Source: Leptospira barantonii (GTDB lineage Bacteria > Spirochaetota > Leptospiria > Leptospirales > Leptospiraceae). From it: DNA of 64,000 nt. How positions within the stretch are numbered: position 1 is the first letter of the stretch; each line of letters opens with the position of its first letter. A model generated the notes under the pieces. It saw only the letters and a program-made list of their open reading frames with translations. It had not been told where the DNA came from and ran no database searches. The stretch lies in the NCBI RefSeq assembly GCF_002811925.1, contig NZ_NPDS01000008.1:1-64000 (forward strand), in the 5' to 3' direction. Of the stretch, positions 35,217-57,606 are shown piece after piece. The translations under genes and the position numbers were made by a program.

Positions 35217-36775
35217 AAACAAAAGAAAACACTCAAGCGAAGATCGAGGAAGTCTCTCTCGAACTTCTTCTTAGACACGCGGTAAAAGCCAAACACGGGC
35301 TTGAAAAAGAAAGTATGCGGGTCACTCCGAACGGAACGCTCGCACACACGCCGCATCCGGAACATCTGGGATCCAGTCTTACCAATCATTATATCAAAAC
35401 CGATTTTGCGGAACCTCAATTGGAATACGCGACTCATCCTCGCCCTAAGATCGAAGCGAACATTCGTGAATTACAAGATTTGCATATATATACGATCCGC
35501 AAACTGGACAACGAACTCATTTGGCCTTTTAGTATGCCGCCGATTCTTCCCGAGGATGAAAACGAAATTCCTCTCGGTCAATACGGAACCTCGCATTCCG
35601 GTAAGTGGAAAACGATCTATCGAAACGGACTCGGTCTTCGTTACGGAAGAAGAATGCAGACGATTTCGGGAGTTCATTATAATTTCTCATTTTCGAACGT
35701 TTTTTTAAGACAGTATCTGGGAAAAGAAATTTCAAACATCACCAAAGACGAGGTTTCTTCCTTATATCTGCACGTGATTCGGAATTTTATGAGAAGGGTT
35801 CACTACCTTACGTATCTGACCGGTTCGTCCACCGTTTTTGATTCCACATTTTTGCCGAATCCGGGAAATCTTGAATTCATAAAACATAAGAATTTTACGA
35901 TGTATTCTCCTTACGCGACTTCTCTAAGAATGAGCGAGATAGGTTATACGAGTCAGGTTCAGGATACATTAGGAATTCATTATAATTCTCTGGAAGAATA
36001 CGCGGATCGTATGCGTTACGCCGTTTCGACCCCGTATCCGGGTTACGTTTCATTTTCAAAGGAAAAAGAAGCACAACTCAATCCGAATTATCTCCAGATC
36101 GAAAACGAGTTCTATTCTCCGGTCCGTCCGAAACAGGTTCCGAAGGGCGACGAACGTCCGTTAGACGCTCTTCTAAAAAGAGGAATCGAATACATCGAAA
36201 TCCGTTCTTTGGACATCGATCCTTATTCTCCGGTGGGAGTTTGTAGGATGAATCTTGCGTTTACTCAGTTGATTCTTTTGGATTCTTTGCTCAGTCCTTC
36301 TCCTTCCATTTCCGCGGAAGAGAACGCGATTCTCAAGGGAAATCTGAACTCCGTGATCTGGGAAGGAAGAAACCCGGAATTGAAATTAGACGTAAACGGA
36401 AGCAAAAAGAATTTTCAAAACGCGGGAGCGGAATATTCGGAATCGCTCCGACATTACGCGAAGATTCTGGATCTTCATTCCGGTAGACGTACGTATCAAG
36501 AGGCGATCGATTTTCAGATCAAAAAATGGAAGAATCCGGACAAAACACCATCTGGTAAACTTCTCTGTGAAATATTAAAACGTAATATAGAATTTCGTGA
36601 TAGAGGAATGGAGCTGGCCCGCGAGAATCGAAGAACACTTTCCTATTTGGAATATTCTCCCGGAACCCTGATGAAGATCGAAAAAGAATCTCTTCGTTCC
36701 TTTCAAGAAAAAGAGGAACTCGAGAAGAAGGAAACAAAAACCTGTTTCCCCACAGTGAAACTATGCAATCACTGA
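35213..36775 (+). CDS. gshA: Glutamate-cysteine ligase (E. coli GshA type)
   Basis: 520 residues (E. coli GshA 518), with a TTG start overlapping the ggt stop. It makes gamma-glutamylcysteine from glutamate and cysteine. Motifs: HGLEKESMRVTPNGTLAHT, TDFAEPQLEYAT, LGQYGTSHSGKWKTIYRNGL, and MQTISGVHYNFSF with the metal-binding residues. It overlaps the next gene by 13 bases in another frame, so the two together resemble the two parts of bifunctional GshF split into separate proteins. Confidence 0.95.
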   Translation: MKTKENTQAKIEEVSLELLLRHAVKAKHGLEKESMRVTPNGTLAHTPHPEHLGSSLTNHYIKTDFAEPQLEYATHPRPKIEANIRELQDLHIYTIRKLDNELIWPFSMPPILPEDENEIPLGQYGTSHSGKWKTIYRNGLGLRYGRRMQTISGVHYNFSFSNVFLRQYLGKEISNITKDEVSSLYLHVIRNFMRRVHYLTYLTGSSTVFDSTFLPNPGNLEFIKHKNFTMYSPYATSLRMSEIGYTSQVQDTLGIHYNSLEEYADRMRYAVSTPYPGYVSFSKEKEAQLNPNYLQIENEFYSPVRPKQVPKGDERPLDALLKRGIEYIEIRSLDIDPYSPVGVCRMNLAFTQLILLDSLLSPSPSISAEENAILKGNLNSVIWEGRNPELKLDVNGSKKNFQNAGAEYSESLRHYAKILDLHSGRRTYQEAIDFQIKKWKNPDKTPSGKLLCEILKRNIEFRDRGMELARENRRTLSYLEYSPGTLMKIEKESLRSFQEKEELEKKETKTCFPTVKLCNH

Positions 36776-37794
36776 AATTGAAATCGGGAGAGTTTTTATC
36801 CCCCGAAAAATTCATCTTGGAAGATTTCGAAGATCTTGAAATTTCCACGCAGATCGTCATTCGAGACGCACTCAATCGAGGTCTTGAAGTCGAAGTTCTG
36901 GATCGTAAGAATCATTTCTTAAGACTTAAGAATTCGAATGGAAACGTTCAATACGTAAAAGAAGCCTCGAAAACCGCACTCGATTCTTATATGTCCTTTC
37001 TCGTAATGGAGAACAAAACGATTTCAAAAATCGTAATGTACGAATCCGGTTTGGACGTTCCTCCCGGCGATAGTTTCGCAGATGCGGATTCTGCATTATC
37101 TTTTTGGCAGAAGAATTCCGATCGGAGAATGGTCGTAAAACCCGTTACGACGAACTTCGGAATCGGAATTACGATCCTCGCACCGCGCGCTTCCGAAGAG
37201 GACGGAAAAAAAGCGATTAAAATCGCGTTCAATCATTCCGAATCGATCATCGTGGAAGAATTTGCGGAAGGAAACGAATACAGATTCTTAGTCATCGGAA
37301 ACGAAACGGTAGCGGTTTGCAATCGGATTCCGGCTAACGTTACGGGAGACGGGGTTCATACGATCGAAGAACTCGTCTCGATTAAAAACGAGGACAAAAG
37401 AAGGGGAGTCGGTCACGTAACTCCTTTGGAAAAAATTCAGTTGGCCGATACGGAACTGGACGTTCTTCATCAATCCGGGTTTACGAAAGATTCGATTCCT
37501 TCCAAGGATCAAAAAGTTTTTTTAAGAAAGAATTCGAACATCAGTACGGGCGGCGATTCTATGGACGTCACCGATCTCGCTCATCCTTACTACAAGGAAC
37601 TTGCGGTCAAAGCCGCCGAGTCCGTGGGAGCTAAGATCTGCGGTGTGGATATTATCTTAAAGGATTTGGAAAAGAAAGGGGATTACAGAATTCTCGAGTT
37701 GAACTTCAACCCCGTTTTATACATTCACAATTATCCTTACGAAGGCAAAAACAGGGATGTAGGAAATAAGATCTTGGATCTGCTCGGTTTTTAA
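36763..37794 (+). CDS. Glutathione synthetase-type ATP-grasp enzyme (GshF C-terminal-like)
   Basis: 343 residues. The ATP-grasp fold is shown by RRMVVKPVTTNFGIGITI, SIIVEEFAEGNEYRFLVIG, and the metal-binding end VDIILKDLEKKGDYRILELNFNP. It resembles the C-terminal half of GshF (and cyanophycin-synthetase ATP-grasps), not E. coli GshB. It most likely adds glycine to gamma-glutamylcysteine. It overlaps gshA by 13 bases and its stop codon interlocks with that of the convergent glutaredoxin gene (TTAA at 37791-37794). Confidence 0.88.
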   Translation: MQSLKLKSGEFLSPEKFILEDFEDLEISTQIVIRDALNRGLEVEVLDRKNHFLRLKNSNGNVQYVKEASKTALDSYMSFLVMENKTISKIVMYESGLDVPPGDSFADADSALSFWQKNSDRRMVVKPVTTNFGIGITILAPRASEEDGKKAIKIAFNHSESIIVEEFAEGNEYRFLVIGNETVAVCNRIPANVTGDGVHTIEELVSIKNEDKRRGVGHVTPLEKIQLADTELDVLHQSGFTKDSIPSKDQKVFLRKNSNISTGGDSMDVTDLAHPYYKELAVKAAESVGAKICGVDIILKDLEKKGDYRILELNFNPVLYIHNYPYEGKNRDVGNKILDLLGF

Positions 37795-38032
37795 GAAGCC
37801 TTCTTTAACTGAACGTATTTTACGATGTCTCTGGATTCGTACATCTGCGTATTTCCATCCACTAAAAAAGGAACCTGGCTTAAGCCACCGAGACGAATCA
37901 CTTCTTCTCTTCCTGCTGTTCCACGACTCGCTTCCACGAGTTCGTAATCCCTTCCCGGAACGAGTCCCATTTTATGAAACTCGTCCCGCACATAAGCGCA
38001 GTAAGGACAGGATTGGAAGTGATACAACTTCA

Positions 38033-38036
<4 letters not shown>
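37791..38036 (-). CDS. Dithiol glutaredoxin
   Basis: 81 residues, with CPYC at 10-13, the classical dithiol glutaredoxin active site, and the cis-Pro region LSQVPFLVDGNTQMYES, which includes the glutathione-binding TVP-type loop as QVP. It reduces protein disulfides or mixed glutathione disulfides. ATGATG starts overlap the upstream CGFS glutaredoxin stop. Its 3' end interlocks with the plus-strand ATP-grasp gene. Confidence 0.92.
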
Positions 38037-38595
<559 letters not shown>

Positions 38596-38672
38596 AAATC
38601 TGAATCGGTTTTTCGTTTTAGAAAGACCTTAGTTTTACAATTTCGAATCCCGTTTTTGTTACAATCCCAAAT

Positions 38673-38942
38673 TTAGTCCCGCTCCTTCGTTTCTAAAGTA
38701 ATCGCGTGCAGGCCTTTGTCGATCCAAGGTTTGAGAACGGAATACACCATTCTATGCTGTTCCACGACCGCTTTGTTTTGAAACAGAGGCGAAACTAAGA
38801 CGATTCTTACGTGAGTTCCTTCGGGTTTATTTTCCGGATTTCCGGTGTGACCCGCGTGTTCCGCGCTGAAATCCTCCACTTCCAATCGGGACGGATTCAG
38901 GGAAGAATGGAGTGCGTTTCGAATCTCTTCTTGGGTGCTCAT
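38673..38942 (-). CDS. bolA: BolA-family protein (longer form)
   Basis: 89 residues. THVRIVLVSPLFQNKAVVEQHRMVYSVLKPWI is the core of BolA. A His-rich stretch, SAEHAGHTG, in the loop before it distinguishes it from the shorter paralogue and resembles BolA proper with the HxGH motif. It lies upstream of the ibaG-like gene, with 95 bases between, so a separate promoter for the latter is possible. Confidence 0.92.
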   Translation of the reverse strand: MSTQEEIRNALHSSLNPSRLEVEDFSAEHAGHTGNPENKPEGTHVRIVLVSPLFQNKAVVEQHRMVYSVLKPWIDKGLHAITLETKERD

Positions 38943-38973
38943 AAACGTAAGATTCCTAAACGTCGGATCGAAA

Positions 38974-39743
38974 TCAGTTTCGGATTCCGATTCCCTTTTT
39001 CAAAAGATATACGGAGATCAGATATAAAATTAAGGTTGCGATCGCAATCATAGAAAGGGCGAATCCGGGATGAATGTCGCTCACTCCTAAAAATCCGTAA
39101 CGAAACGCGTTTACCATATAAAGAATCGGATTGAGTCTCGATACGTTTTGCCAAAACGGCGGAAGCATCTGAATCGAATAAAACACTCCGCCTAAGTATG
39201 TAAGAGGAGTTAGGATGAACGTCGGAATGATCGTAACGTCGTCGAACTTCTTTGCATACAGCGCGTTTAAAAATCCTCCGAGTGAAAACAACAAAGAACT
39301 CAAAAACACCGTAGCGATCAACATCGGAAAGTTATGCACTTGAAGTTCCGTAAAGAAGAGGGAGATCGCGATCACTAAAATTCCAACGAGGATTCCTCGG
39401 ATAACTCCTCCGATCGTATAACCCAGAACGATCAAGGAAGCCGGAGTGGGCGAAACCAAAAGTTCCTCGATGTTTTTCTGAAACTTCGCTCCGAAAAAAG
39501 AAGAAACCACGTTGTTATACGAGTTGATGATTACGGACATCATCACGAGCCCCGGAACGATAAACTGTATGTAGGTATGGTCTCCGATGTTTCCGATCTG
39601 GGAGCCGACTAACTTTCCGAAGATGATGAAGTAGAGTGTGATCGTGATTCCGGGAGGAATGACCGTCTGAATCCAAATTCTCAGGATACGAACCGTTTCC
39701 TTGATTACGATCGTCTTGAATGCGTTGTATTTTTCGAGGAGGT

Positions 39744-39747
<4 letters not shown>
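38974..39747 (-). CDS. yadH: ABC-2 type permease, YadH-like
   Basis: 257 residues with six membrane helices and the ABC-2 signature segment (ITIIPTFILTPLTYLGGVFYSI after FDDV). It closely resembles E. coli YadH and pairs with the upstream ATPase, overlapping it by ATGA. It exports an unknown substrate. The length, the strong hydrophobic pattern and GAKFQKNIEELLVSPTP (coupling helix) all fit the family. Confidence 0.93.
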
Positions 39748-40661
<914 letters not shown>

Positions 40662-40679
40662 AAATTTTGAATATTCCCA

Positions 40680-42062
40680 TCATTCTTTTGTTTGTAAAAG
40701 TTCGTTCGCTTTTCTGGCCGCGTTGCGCGCAATTTCGGGTAACGCGGGGTGTATGTAGATCATTTTCAAAAGATCGTCCAAGGTCCCGTGCATCGTCATA
40801 AGAAGAATAAAAAGATGAATCACATTCGACGCCTCGTCTCCGATCGCGTGTGCTCCGAGAACCTTCCTGGTTTTTTTATCCACGAGAATTTTCACAAAAC
40901 CGGAATCGGATAGACGCGCCATTCCGGTCGCGCTGGAGCTGTACGGATTTTTGGCCGCGATATAATCCGCACCTTCTTTTTTGAGTTGGTCTTCCGTTTT
41001 TCCCACCTTGGCTACTTGAGGATGCGTGAACACAGCGTGCGGAACGGGCGGATAGTCGATCGGAGATTTTTTCTTTTCCTGATACAGAGTGCGGAATAAA
41101 AATTCTCCCTCGAAGTTCACCGAATGTCTGTAGAAGTATTTTCCGGTGATGTCGCCCAATGCGTAAACTCCGGGAGTGGTTGTCTCCAGATATTCGTCGA
41201 CTGAAATATATCCTTTCGCGTCGGTTTTGATTTTTGTATTCGAAAGATTCAAAAGATCGGTGTTCGGCTTTACACCCGTTGCGACCAAAAGAGCCTCGGC
41301 TTTGAGTTGAATCGTTTTCCCCTCGCTGAGAACGTCCAGGTAAAACAGATTCTCCTTATATTCCACTTTTTGAACATTGCTGTGCAGATATACTTTGTGT
41401 TCTTTCGTGAAAACTCGTTCGAATTCGTCGACAACGTCTTGGTCCTCGTTTTTGAGCATTCGATCACGGACTACAAAGGTGACGTCGCTTCCGAAAGCGG
41501 AATAGGCGAACCCGAGTTCCAATGCGATAAAACCGCCTCCGATTACGATCATGGACTTCGGTAGATCGGTTCTTCGCAGAGCTTCTCGGCTCGTCATATA
41601 AGGAGTTCCCGCAAGTCCGGGAATATCGGGAATGATCGGTCTGGCCCCCGACGCGATAAAAATTCTTTCCGCGGTCAAACGCTCCCCGTTTACCTCTATC
41701 ACTTTGTCGGAAACAAAACTTGCAGTTCCTTGAATGTAGGTTATATTGGGATTCTTATCGTACGCGGGAAGAATCGAGGCGGATTCCTCGTCCACGGTCT
41801 TGGAAACTCGTTTCACCAAGGTTTTGAAATCGACCTCGGGTTTTCCGGGAAAGTTGATTTGGAATTTTTTTGAGTGTTTGGCGAGGGAAAGAATTTCCGC
41901 GGGATAGATCAACATCTTGGAAGGAATACAACCGCGGTTGAGGCAGGTTCCACCGGGACTTTCCTTTTCGATTACGGCGACCTTATAACCGATTTTGGAA
42001 GGAGGAGTAACAAGTTTGGTTCCTCCGCCGGTGCCGATCACGATGATATCATATTCTTTCAC
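40680..42062 (-). CDS. FAD-dependent disulfide reductase, mycothione/lipoamide-reductase-like
   Basis: 460 residues with a GTG start. The FAD site is IIVIGTGGGT, the redox disulfide GGTCLNRGCIPSK, the NAD(P) site VIGGGFIALELG, the second FAD segment GVYALGDIT and the catalytic His-Glu pair IHPALPEI. KMLIYPAEI after the disulfide resembles mycothione reductase more than classical lipoamide dehydrogenase. Leptospires make glutathione, judging from this window, so the natural disulfide here could be another low-molecular-weight thiol or lipoamide. It lies near the glutathione block but not in it. Confidence 0.85.
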   Translation of the reverse strand: MKEYDIIVIGTGGGTKLVTPPSKIGYKVAVIEKESPGGTCLNRGCIPSKMLIYPAEILSLAKHSKKFQINFPGKPEVDFKTLVKRVSKTVDEESASILPAYDKNPNITYIQGTASFVSDKVIEVNGERLTAERIFIASGARPIIPDIPGLAGTPYMTSREALRRTDLPKSMIVIGGGFIALELGFAYSAFGSDVTFVVRDRMLKNEDQDVVDEFERVFTKEHKVYLHSNVQKVEYKENLFYLDVLSEGKTIQLKAEALLVATGVKPNTDLLNLSNTKIKTDAKGYISVDEYLETTTPGVYALGDITGKYFYRHSVNFEGEFLFRTLYQEKKKSPIDYPPVPHAVFTHPQVAKVGKTEDQLKKEGADYIAAKNPYSSSATGMARLSDSGFVKILVDKKTRKVLGAHAIGDEASNVIHLFILLMTMHGTLDDLLKMIYIHPALPEIARNAARKANELLQTKE

Positions 42063-42131
42063 AAAAAAGAACCGCCTTGGTTACAGATTCTGGATCGGGG
42101 CTTAGAAGGGCAAACGATTTCTAGAACAAAT

Positions 42132-42938
42132 TCACCACTGATCGCGTAAGGAACGGAGTGAAACGAATAAATCTTCGGGAGAAGGTCCCAAGGTTTTCGG
42201 TGAAATTTTTTTCGAAACGTTTTCTCGCAGAGTCAAAGTCGGTTTATCACATTGAAGAAACGTGTTGATCTTTTTTTCCTTCGCGAGATCGGTCGTAAGG
42301 AATTCGACGTCCTTTGGAAGATGAGAACATTCTTCCAAAGTTTTCATCGCGTCGACGTTCGAAGGATCCAAGGAAAGAGTAAACTTTAAATTCGTTTCGA
42401 GATAGTCGTGACCGGGATACAAAAGAATGTCCCCGGCCAAAGGATAGAATTGTTCCAGGACGGTTTTTGCGAGAACATGCGGTTCTCCTCCTCGATGACA
42501 GTTTCCAACTCCCGCGTTGAAGAGTGTGTCTCCCGTAAAAAGAGCGGTCGGTTTTTGATTCTCCATCAGAAGAATACAAACATGACAAAACGTATGACCG
42601 GGAGTGTCTAAGATCTCGAGGTATTCTTGAGAAGAGGAAAGAATTCGATCTCCCTTTTTCAGGGGATGAATCGCATGCGGGATTCTCCCGATTCCGGCCG
42701 GGTGGCTGTAAACCGGGCAGTCGTATCGTTTGACCAAACCTGCGTTTCCCGAAGTGTGATCCGGATGTTCGTGTGTATTCAATATGAAGTCGAGTTTCCA
42801 GCCTCTTTCGTCTAAAAACGTTTCGATCTGTTTCGAATCATAAGGATCGATGGAAAGAGTTTCTAAGGTTGTCGAGTTTCTTAGAATGTAAGTGAAGTTG
42901 CGAAGAGGGCTATTCGTGTAGATCCGAAAGATTTCCAG
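42132..42938 (-). CDS. Metallo-beta-lactamase hydrolase, glyoxalase II-like, with apparent CTG start
   Basis: Translation from 42938 gives 268 residues. The conserved metal motif NTHEHPDHTSGN and later GHTFCHVC, FTGDTLFNAGVG and LYPGHDYLETNLKF are those of hydroxyacylglutathione hydrolases. The frame upstream of HEHPDH continues as FRIYTNSPLRNFTYILRN, essential N-terminal sequence of this fold, yet there is no ATG or GTG in it, and the only TTG is too internal. CTG at 42936-42938, giving MEIFRIYT, 11 bases after the STAS stop, is the best start. The C-terminal domain has the typical KEKKINTFLQCD turn. Loss of a start by sequence error is the alternative. Confidence 0.75.
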   Translation of the reverse strand: MEIFRIYTNSPLRNFTYILRNSTTLETLSIDPYDSKQIETFLDERGWKLDFILNTHEHPDHTSGNAGLVKRYDCPVYSHPAGIGRIPHAIHPLKKGDRILSSSQEYLEILDTPGHTFCHVCILLMENQKPTALFTGDTLFNAGVGNCHRGGEPHVLAKTVLEQFYPLAGDILLYPGHDYLETNLKFTLSLDPSNVDAMKTLEECSHLPKDVEFLTTDLAKEKKINTFLQCDKPTLTLRENVSKKISPKTLGPSPEDLFVSLRSLRDQW

Positions 42939-42948
42939 AAAAAAGAAC

Positions 42949-43263
<315 letters not shown>

Positions 43264-43451
43264 GTTTGCTTTGCTCGGAACCTGTTATGAATCCTATTCG
43301 ATCCGCGTACTCGGTAAACAAAATTTTTTTCCAACCATCTGAGTCATAAGAAATTTTTCATAAATAAAAAAGAATTAGCTGGAAATCCTGATGGAATAGA
43401 TAATTTTAGACAACATTTTCCTGAAAAATCCTCTTCTTTTAGGATCTGTTT

Positions 43452-44417
<966 letters not shown>

Positions 44418-44481
44418 CTTACAGTTTTTCTAATATAAAAACCGAATTCAATCTTTCATTCAACCTTGGGGAGAATCTTTC

Positions 44482-45965
<1,484 letters not shown>

Positions 45966-45972
<7 letters not shown>

Positions 45973-47261
45973 TCAAAACCTAATAAACAAAATTCGAATG
46001 TCTTTCTTTCCGAAGTGATTCCGGCTCCGCATAGGATTCGGAATTCCGGAAAGAACGGGATTTCGAGAATTCTTCCCGGCGGAATTTTCAAAAAGAATTG
46101 TTCGTCCCTTTCCCTTTTTGTAATCAGCGTATCCATTCTAACGATTTCGATCCATTCTAAGATCTTAAAAAGAATCGTCTTTTCGGTTACGGCATAAAGT
46201 TCGATCGCGTTTCTTCCAGCAATCTGAAGATTGAATTTGGAGGTGATTGGAACGCTTCGAAAGTTGGTTTCGATGTTTTGGCTTGGATCCGTTTTGGAAT
46301 CCTCCAAGTTTTCCCGATAAATAGGAAATATTCCATTTTCATAATAGATCTTTCTGGAAAAGTTTTTGAAGATTTCCTTTTCGATCGTTTCCTCCAAGGA
46401 TTCTCCCGCTTCGGGTTTTTTCACCGGAGAACTTAAGATCGACTTTAACTTATTCTTCGAGATGTTTTTTTCGATCATCGCCTTTACGGGCGGGGATAAC
46501 TTAGGATAAGAATAACGTATGATTCGTTCGTCCATAGAAGTTAGAATTCGATTCAAAAACGGTCCGTGGATTAACGGAAGGATTTCGATTCGAAAGATTT
46601 GATCCCTGAGAAAAACCGCAAACTCAGGCTCGTGAGAAAAAAGATTGGAAACGATCGTCTGTTCTTCCGAAGGAGTTCCCGCAAAAAGAATCTTCACAAG
46701 TCGGAATAGATATGATTTTTGTTTCGCATCGAAGTAAAGGGACTCTATCTTTTGATCCACTTGGGCTTCGGAAAGCTCGGGGTTTACGATATCTTTCAAA
46801 GAAAGATAACGCGTAGAAATCATCTTGTTTCTTCTTTGTCTGAATAGTGTGAAACTTCCGGTTTGAATCGTTCCGATAAACGTTAGGTCCGATTCTCCCC
46901 TGGAGATCCGAAACGGAGAATGTCCGACCGGAAGATACGGATTTTGTCGAATTGGAAATTCCACGTTATCCGCAATCTCAAAGGATTCGTCCGGGAATCG
47001 TTCGCTTCTGGAGTGAATTTTTCCCTGTTCGTAACTCAAATAAGAACGGGAATCTATGGATTTGGAGGAAAAGGAAACTCGGTTCCAATCCACTGAATAT
47101 AAAAAACGGGGAACAAGAGCGTGTGACGCGAATAAGAACGGAAGCTCTTCTATGTCCTTGGGACTGAAGTCGTAAAAAGGTTCGGATTTGGATTTAAAAC
47201 GGACGACCGCGTCCGGATTTGCCAGAACGAAAAAGTAATTCCGACCTTCTTCTAACGGCAT
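45966..47261 (-). CDS. Protein with a FliG-C-like segment
   Basis: 431 residues. About residues 205-275, including PEFAVFLRDQIFRIEILPL, NRILTSMDERIIRYS and VKAMIEKNISKNKLKSIL, aligns in order with FliG's C-terminal region (PELAEEIRxxMFxFEDL, IQRVLREVD, ILxNMSKRAAELL). The first 190 residues are beta-rich and the last ~110 are a second beta-rich domain (FNLQIAGRNAIELYAV), neither recognised. It is not a true FliG, which is ~340 residues. It lies last in an operon with a PP2C phosphatase and a small protein. A link to motility or to a FliG-like docking fold is inference. Confidence 0.6.
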
Positions 47262-47270
47262 CGATCCTCT

Positions 47271-47564
47271 TTAAAAGGAAGGACGTATGGTTTCCGGAAT
47301 CGGAGCGGAAAGTGCGGGGGAACTGTGGTTTCTTTTGGTAAGTTTGGAAATGAGGGCCTTTTTGAAATCGTTGAAATTATATTCAACTTTTAGAATTTGA
47401 ATTTCATCTTCCAATCCGAACGGAATAAACTCTATGATTTCGTCCTCGGTCAGTCCGGTTACTAAGGTTGCGTCGTGAAGAATTCTTCCCAACTTGCGGG
47501 CGTCTCTTTCGTCCAAGGGAATCAGATTCAGGATTTTAATTTCGAGTGGCGTCAGTTCTAACAT
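47271..47564 (-). CDS. Small hypothetical protein in PP2C operon
   Basis: 97 residues, cytoplasmic, no signal peptide. A helical N-terminal half (LTPLEIKILNLIPLDERDAR) and a second with EIIEFIPFGLEDEIQI suggest a small compact helical domain, not recognised. It begins one base after the phosphatase stop and ends nine bases before the FliG-C-like gene, so it is translationally linked to both and may mediate between them. Confidence 0.7.
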   Translation of the reverse strand: MLELTPLEIKILNLIPLDERDARKLGRILHDATLVTGLTEDEIIEFIPFGLEDEIQILKVEYNFNDFKKALISKLTKRNHSSPALSAPIPETIRPSF

Positions 47565-47565
47565 A

Positions 47566-48542
<977 letters not shown>

Positions 48543-48546
<4 letters not shown>

Positions 48547-49163
48547 GGTTTATAAAAATATGCGTGAAACTGAAATTCCTTTTTGAGAAAATTCCGTCTC
48601 GCGATCTGAAAGTATTTATCCTCTAAATACGGTTTGCTGATCCCGTCCAAAAGTCCGTATGTCTTTTCCCGATAACCCGATTCATACAATAATGGGACGA
48701 GAGTTTTCGAGGAAGAATCGTAGTGATACAACAATTTGTGACGATACGGAAGATACTCGAGTTGAAACGCTTCCGCGTTTCCTTGAAACTGGGTTTCGCC
48801 TTTTTCTAGTGTTTCCAATAAAACCCAGTTACCCGAAATCGAATACTTTCCCTTACCGCTGACGATATGCGTCGTATATTCGTTCACGTCCTTGACTTCT
48901 CTTCTCATGGACTTTTCGAACGTTCCGTCTTCCCCATTTAGGAAAATTCTTTCCTGAACCGTATTTTTGTAGAAGAGGGTGTTTCGATGCGACCGTTCGG
49001 GCCGGTTTCGAACATACATTCCGCTCGGAACTCGAATCGAATTTACGGTTTGGTCGGGGTCTTTGGGAAGTTCTCGAATCCATTCGGTGGAACAACCGCA
49101 ACAGAATAGACAGACGTAAAGGAGGAGGTTCGGAACGTTTCCAGAGAGTCTTTTCAGGTTCAA
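48543..49163 (-). CDS. Lipoprotein leading the PP2C operon
   Basis: 206 residues with a TTG start, supported by GGAGGG 7 bases upstream. A signal peptide ends in a Cys-rich lipobox area (LYVCLFCCGCS), so the mature protein is lipid anchored. The remainder is beta-rich (TTHIVSGKGKYSISGNWVLLET), not recognised. It shares ATGA with the phosphatase gene. Its position before an integral-membrane phosphatase suggests an envelope sensor, by inference only. Confidence 0.75.
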
Positions 49164-49212
49164 CGCAAGTCCCTCCTTTTCGTTTCCGATCCTCCTTTTT
49201 TATCGGAGGGTT

Positions 49213-50675
<1,463 letters not shown>

Positions 50676-50676
50676 C

Positions 50677-51669
<993 letters not shown>

Positions 51670-51761
51670 AGAAATTCTCCTATGGAATGGTCAGTTTCCC
51701 CCGCTAAAGCAGGCTTTCAATTCCTTTCCTAAGACCTTTCGAGTTTTAAAAAAGGACTAAA

Positions 51762-52709
<948 letters not shown>

Positions 52710-52806
52710 AACTCAGTATGACTTCGCGGAAGAATCGACTTTTCGGATTCATTTGTTCTACGGTTTTTGCCCGATGGAACGAAAAGAGCCTTATGTTCGC
52801 ATTCTT

Positions 52807-52852
<46 letters not shown>

Positions 52853-52859
52853 GACACAA

Positions 52860-54569
<1,710 letters not shown>

Positions 54570-54634
54570 TGAGAGTCTTTTTCTGAATTTCATTCGGAGA
54601 TAGATACAAAGTTAAACATAAAAAGAGGAACAGC

Positions 54635-55852
<1,218 letters not shown>

Positions 55853-55855
55853 TCG

Positions 55856-56775
55856 ATGAAGCGGATCGTTCTGATCCTATTCTTTTTTACGATAGTCCCG
55901 CAGGTTTGGGGAGGAGATCGGTTGGTGTTAAAGCCGAATTCTCCCCTTTATTTATTTCCCGATAAAAAATCCGAAATTCTCCGCCGTCTCGGTTTCGGAG
56001 AAGTTGTCCAAAGCAAAAACGAAAAACAAAACGATCGTAATTTTCGATTCGTTTCCGATTCTTCCGGTTTAAGCGGTTGGTCCGAAACCGCGGTTCTTTT
56101 CGACATGGAAGAAAGGGGAGCTTATAAGGTGATCCTACGTTCGATTGATCGAATGTTGTATTCGACGAACACCGGTCTTACCGAACTCGAATCCGTTTAT
56201 CAATATCTTTCCTCTTTGGAGGAAAACGGGATCTATCACGGCGAGGAATATCTCTATCTGAAAATCAGAAGATCGGTCGTCTTGATAAGAATATTAGAAA
56301 TTTTGCAAGAAGGCGAAAGCAAACGAAAAGAATCCAAACTTTCGGATTATCTTTCCAAAAACCCGGGCGAAATCATCCCCGGGGAACGAGGAAAACCGGC
56401 GAGAATTAACCCCGAAGTATTTTGGAAGATTGGGGAAGAATTTAAGGATAAGGGCCCGGGCGACTTTGCGGCGTTTCTCGGAGTAAAACATATGCCGGAA
56501 ACGAATTGCAAACGGGATGTTTTTTGTTTTCTAAACGACGAAAGAAAAAGAAGAATCCGTTATCTGCAATTGAATCCGAACGGAAACTACGCGAGCGTAT
56601 TCGCGAATCAAATCACCAAAAAACTCGAATCTTTGACAAAGGATGGCGAAACCATTCAGTGTGGAAAGGGAGAATCCAAAAAGGAAATCTACGAATCCTT
56701 TCGAAAAGAACTGCAATCTCTGCCGTATCGATACGGTAAAAAATATCATAATTTTCTAAAGCTCATCCAAAAAGA

Positions 56776-56788
<13 letters not shown>
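55856..56788 (+). CDS. Exported protein with SH3-like N-terminal domain
   Basis: 310 residues. A signal peptide (about 1-19) is followed by a bacterial SH3-like domain (about 22-85: NSPLYLFPDKKSEILRRLGFGEVV, then SGWSETAVLF). The rest is mainly helical and charged, with Cys at about 218 and 223 (TNCKRDVFCF) and 262, 309. It may contact cell wall or another periplasmic protein. It overlaps the next gene by 13 bases. Not a family I can name beyond SH3. Confidence 0.75.
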
Positions 56789-57606
<818 letters not shown>
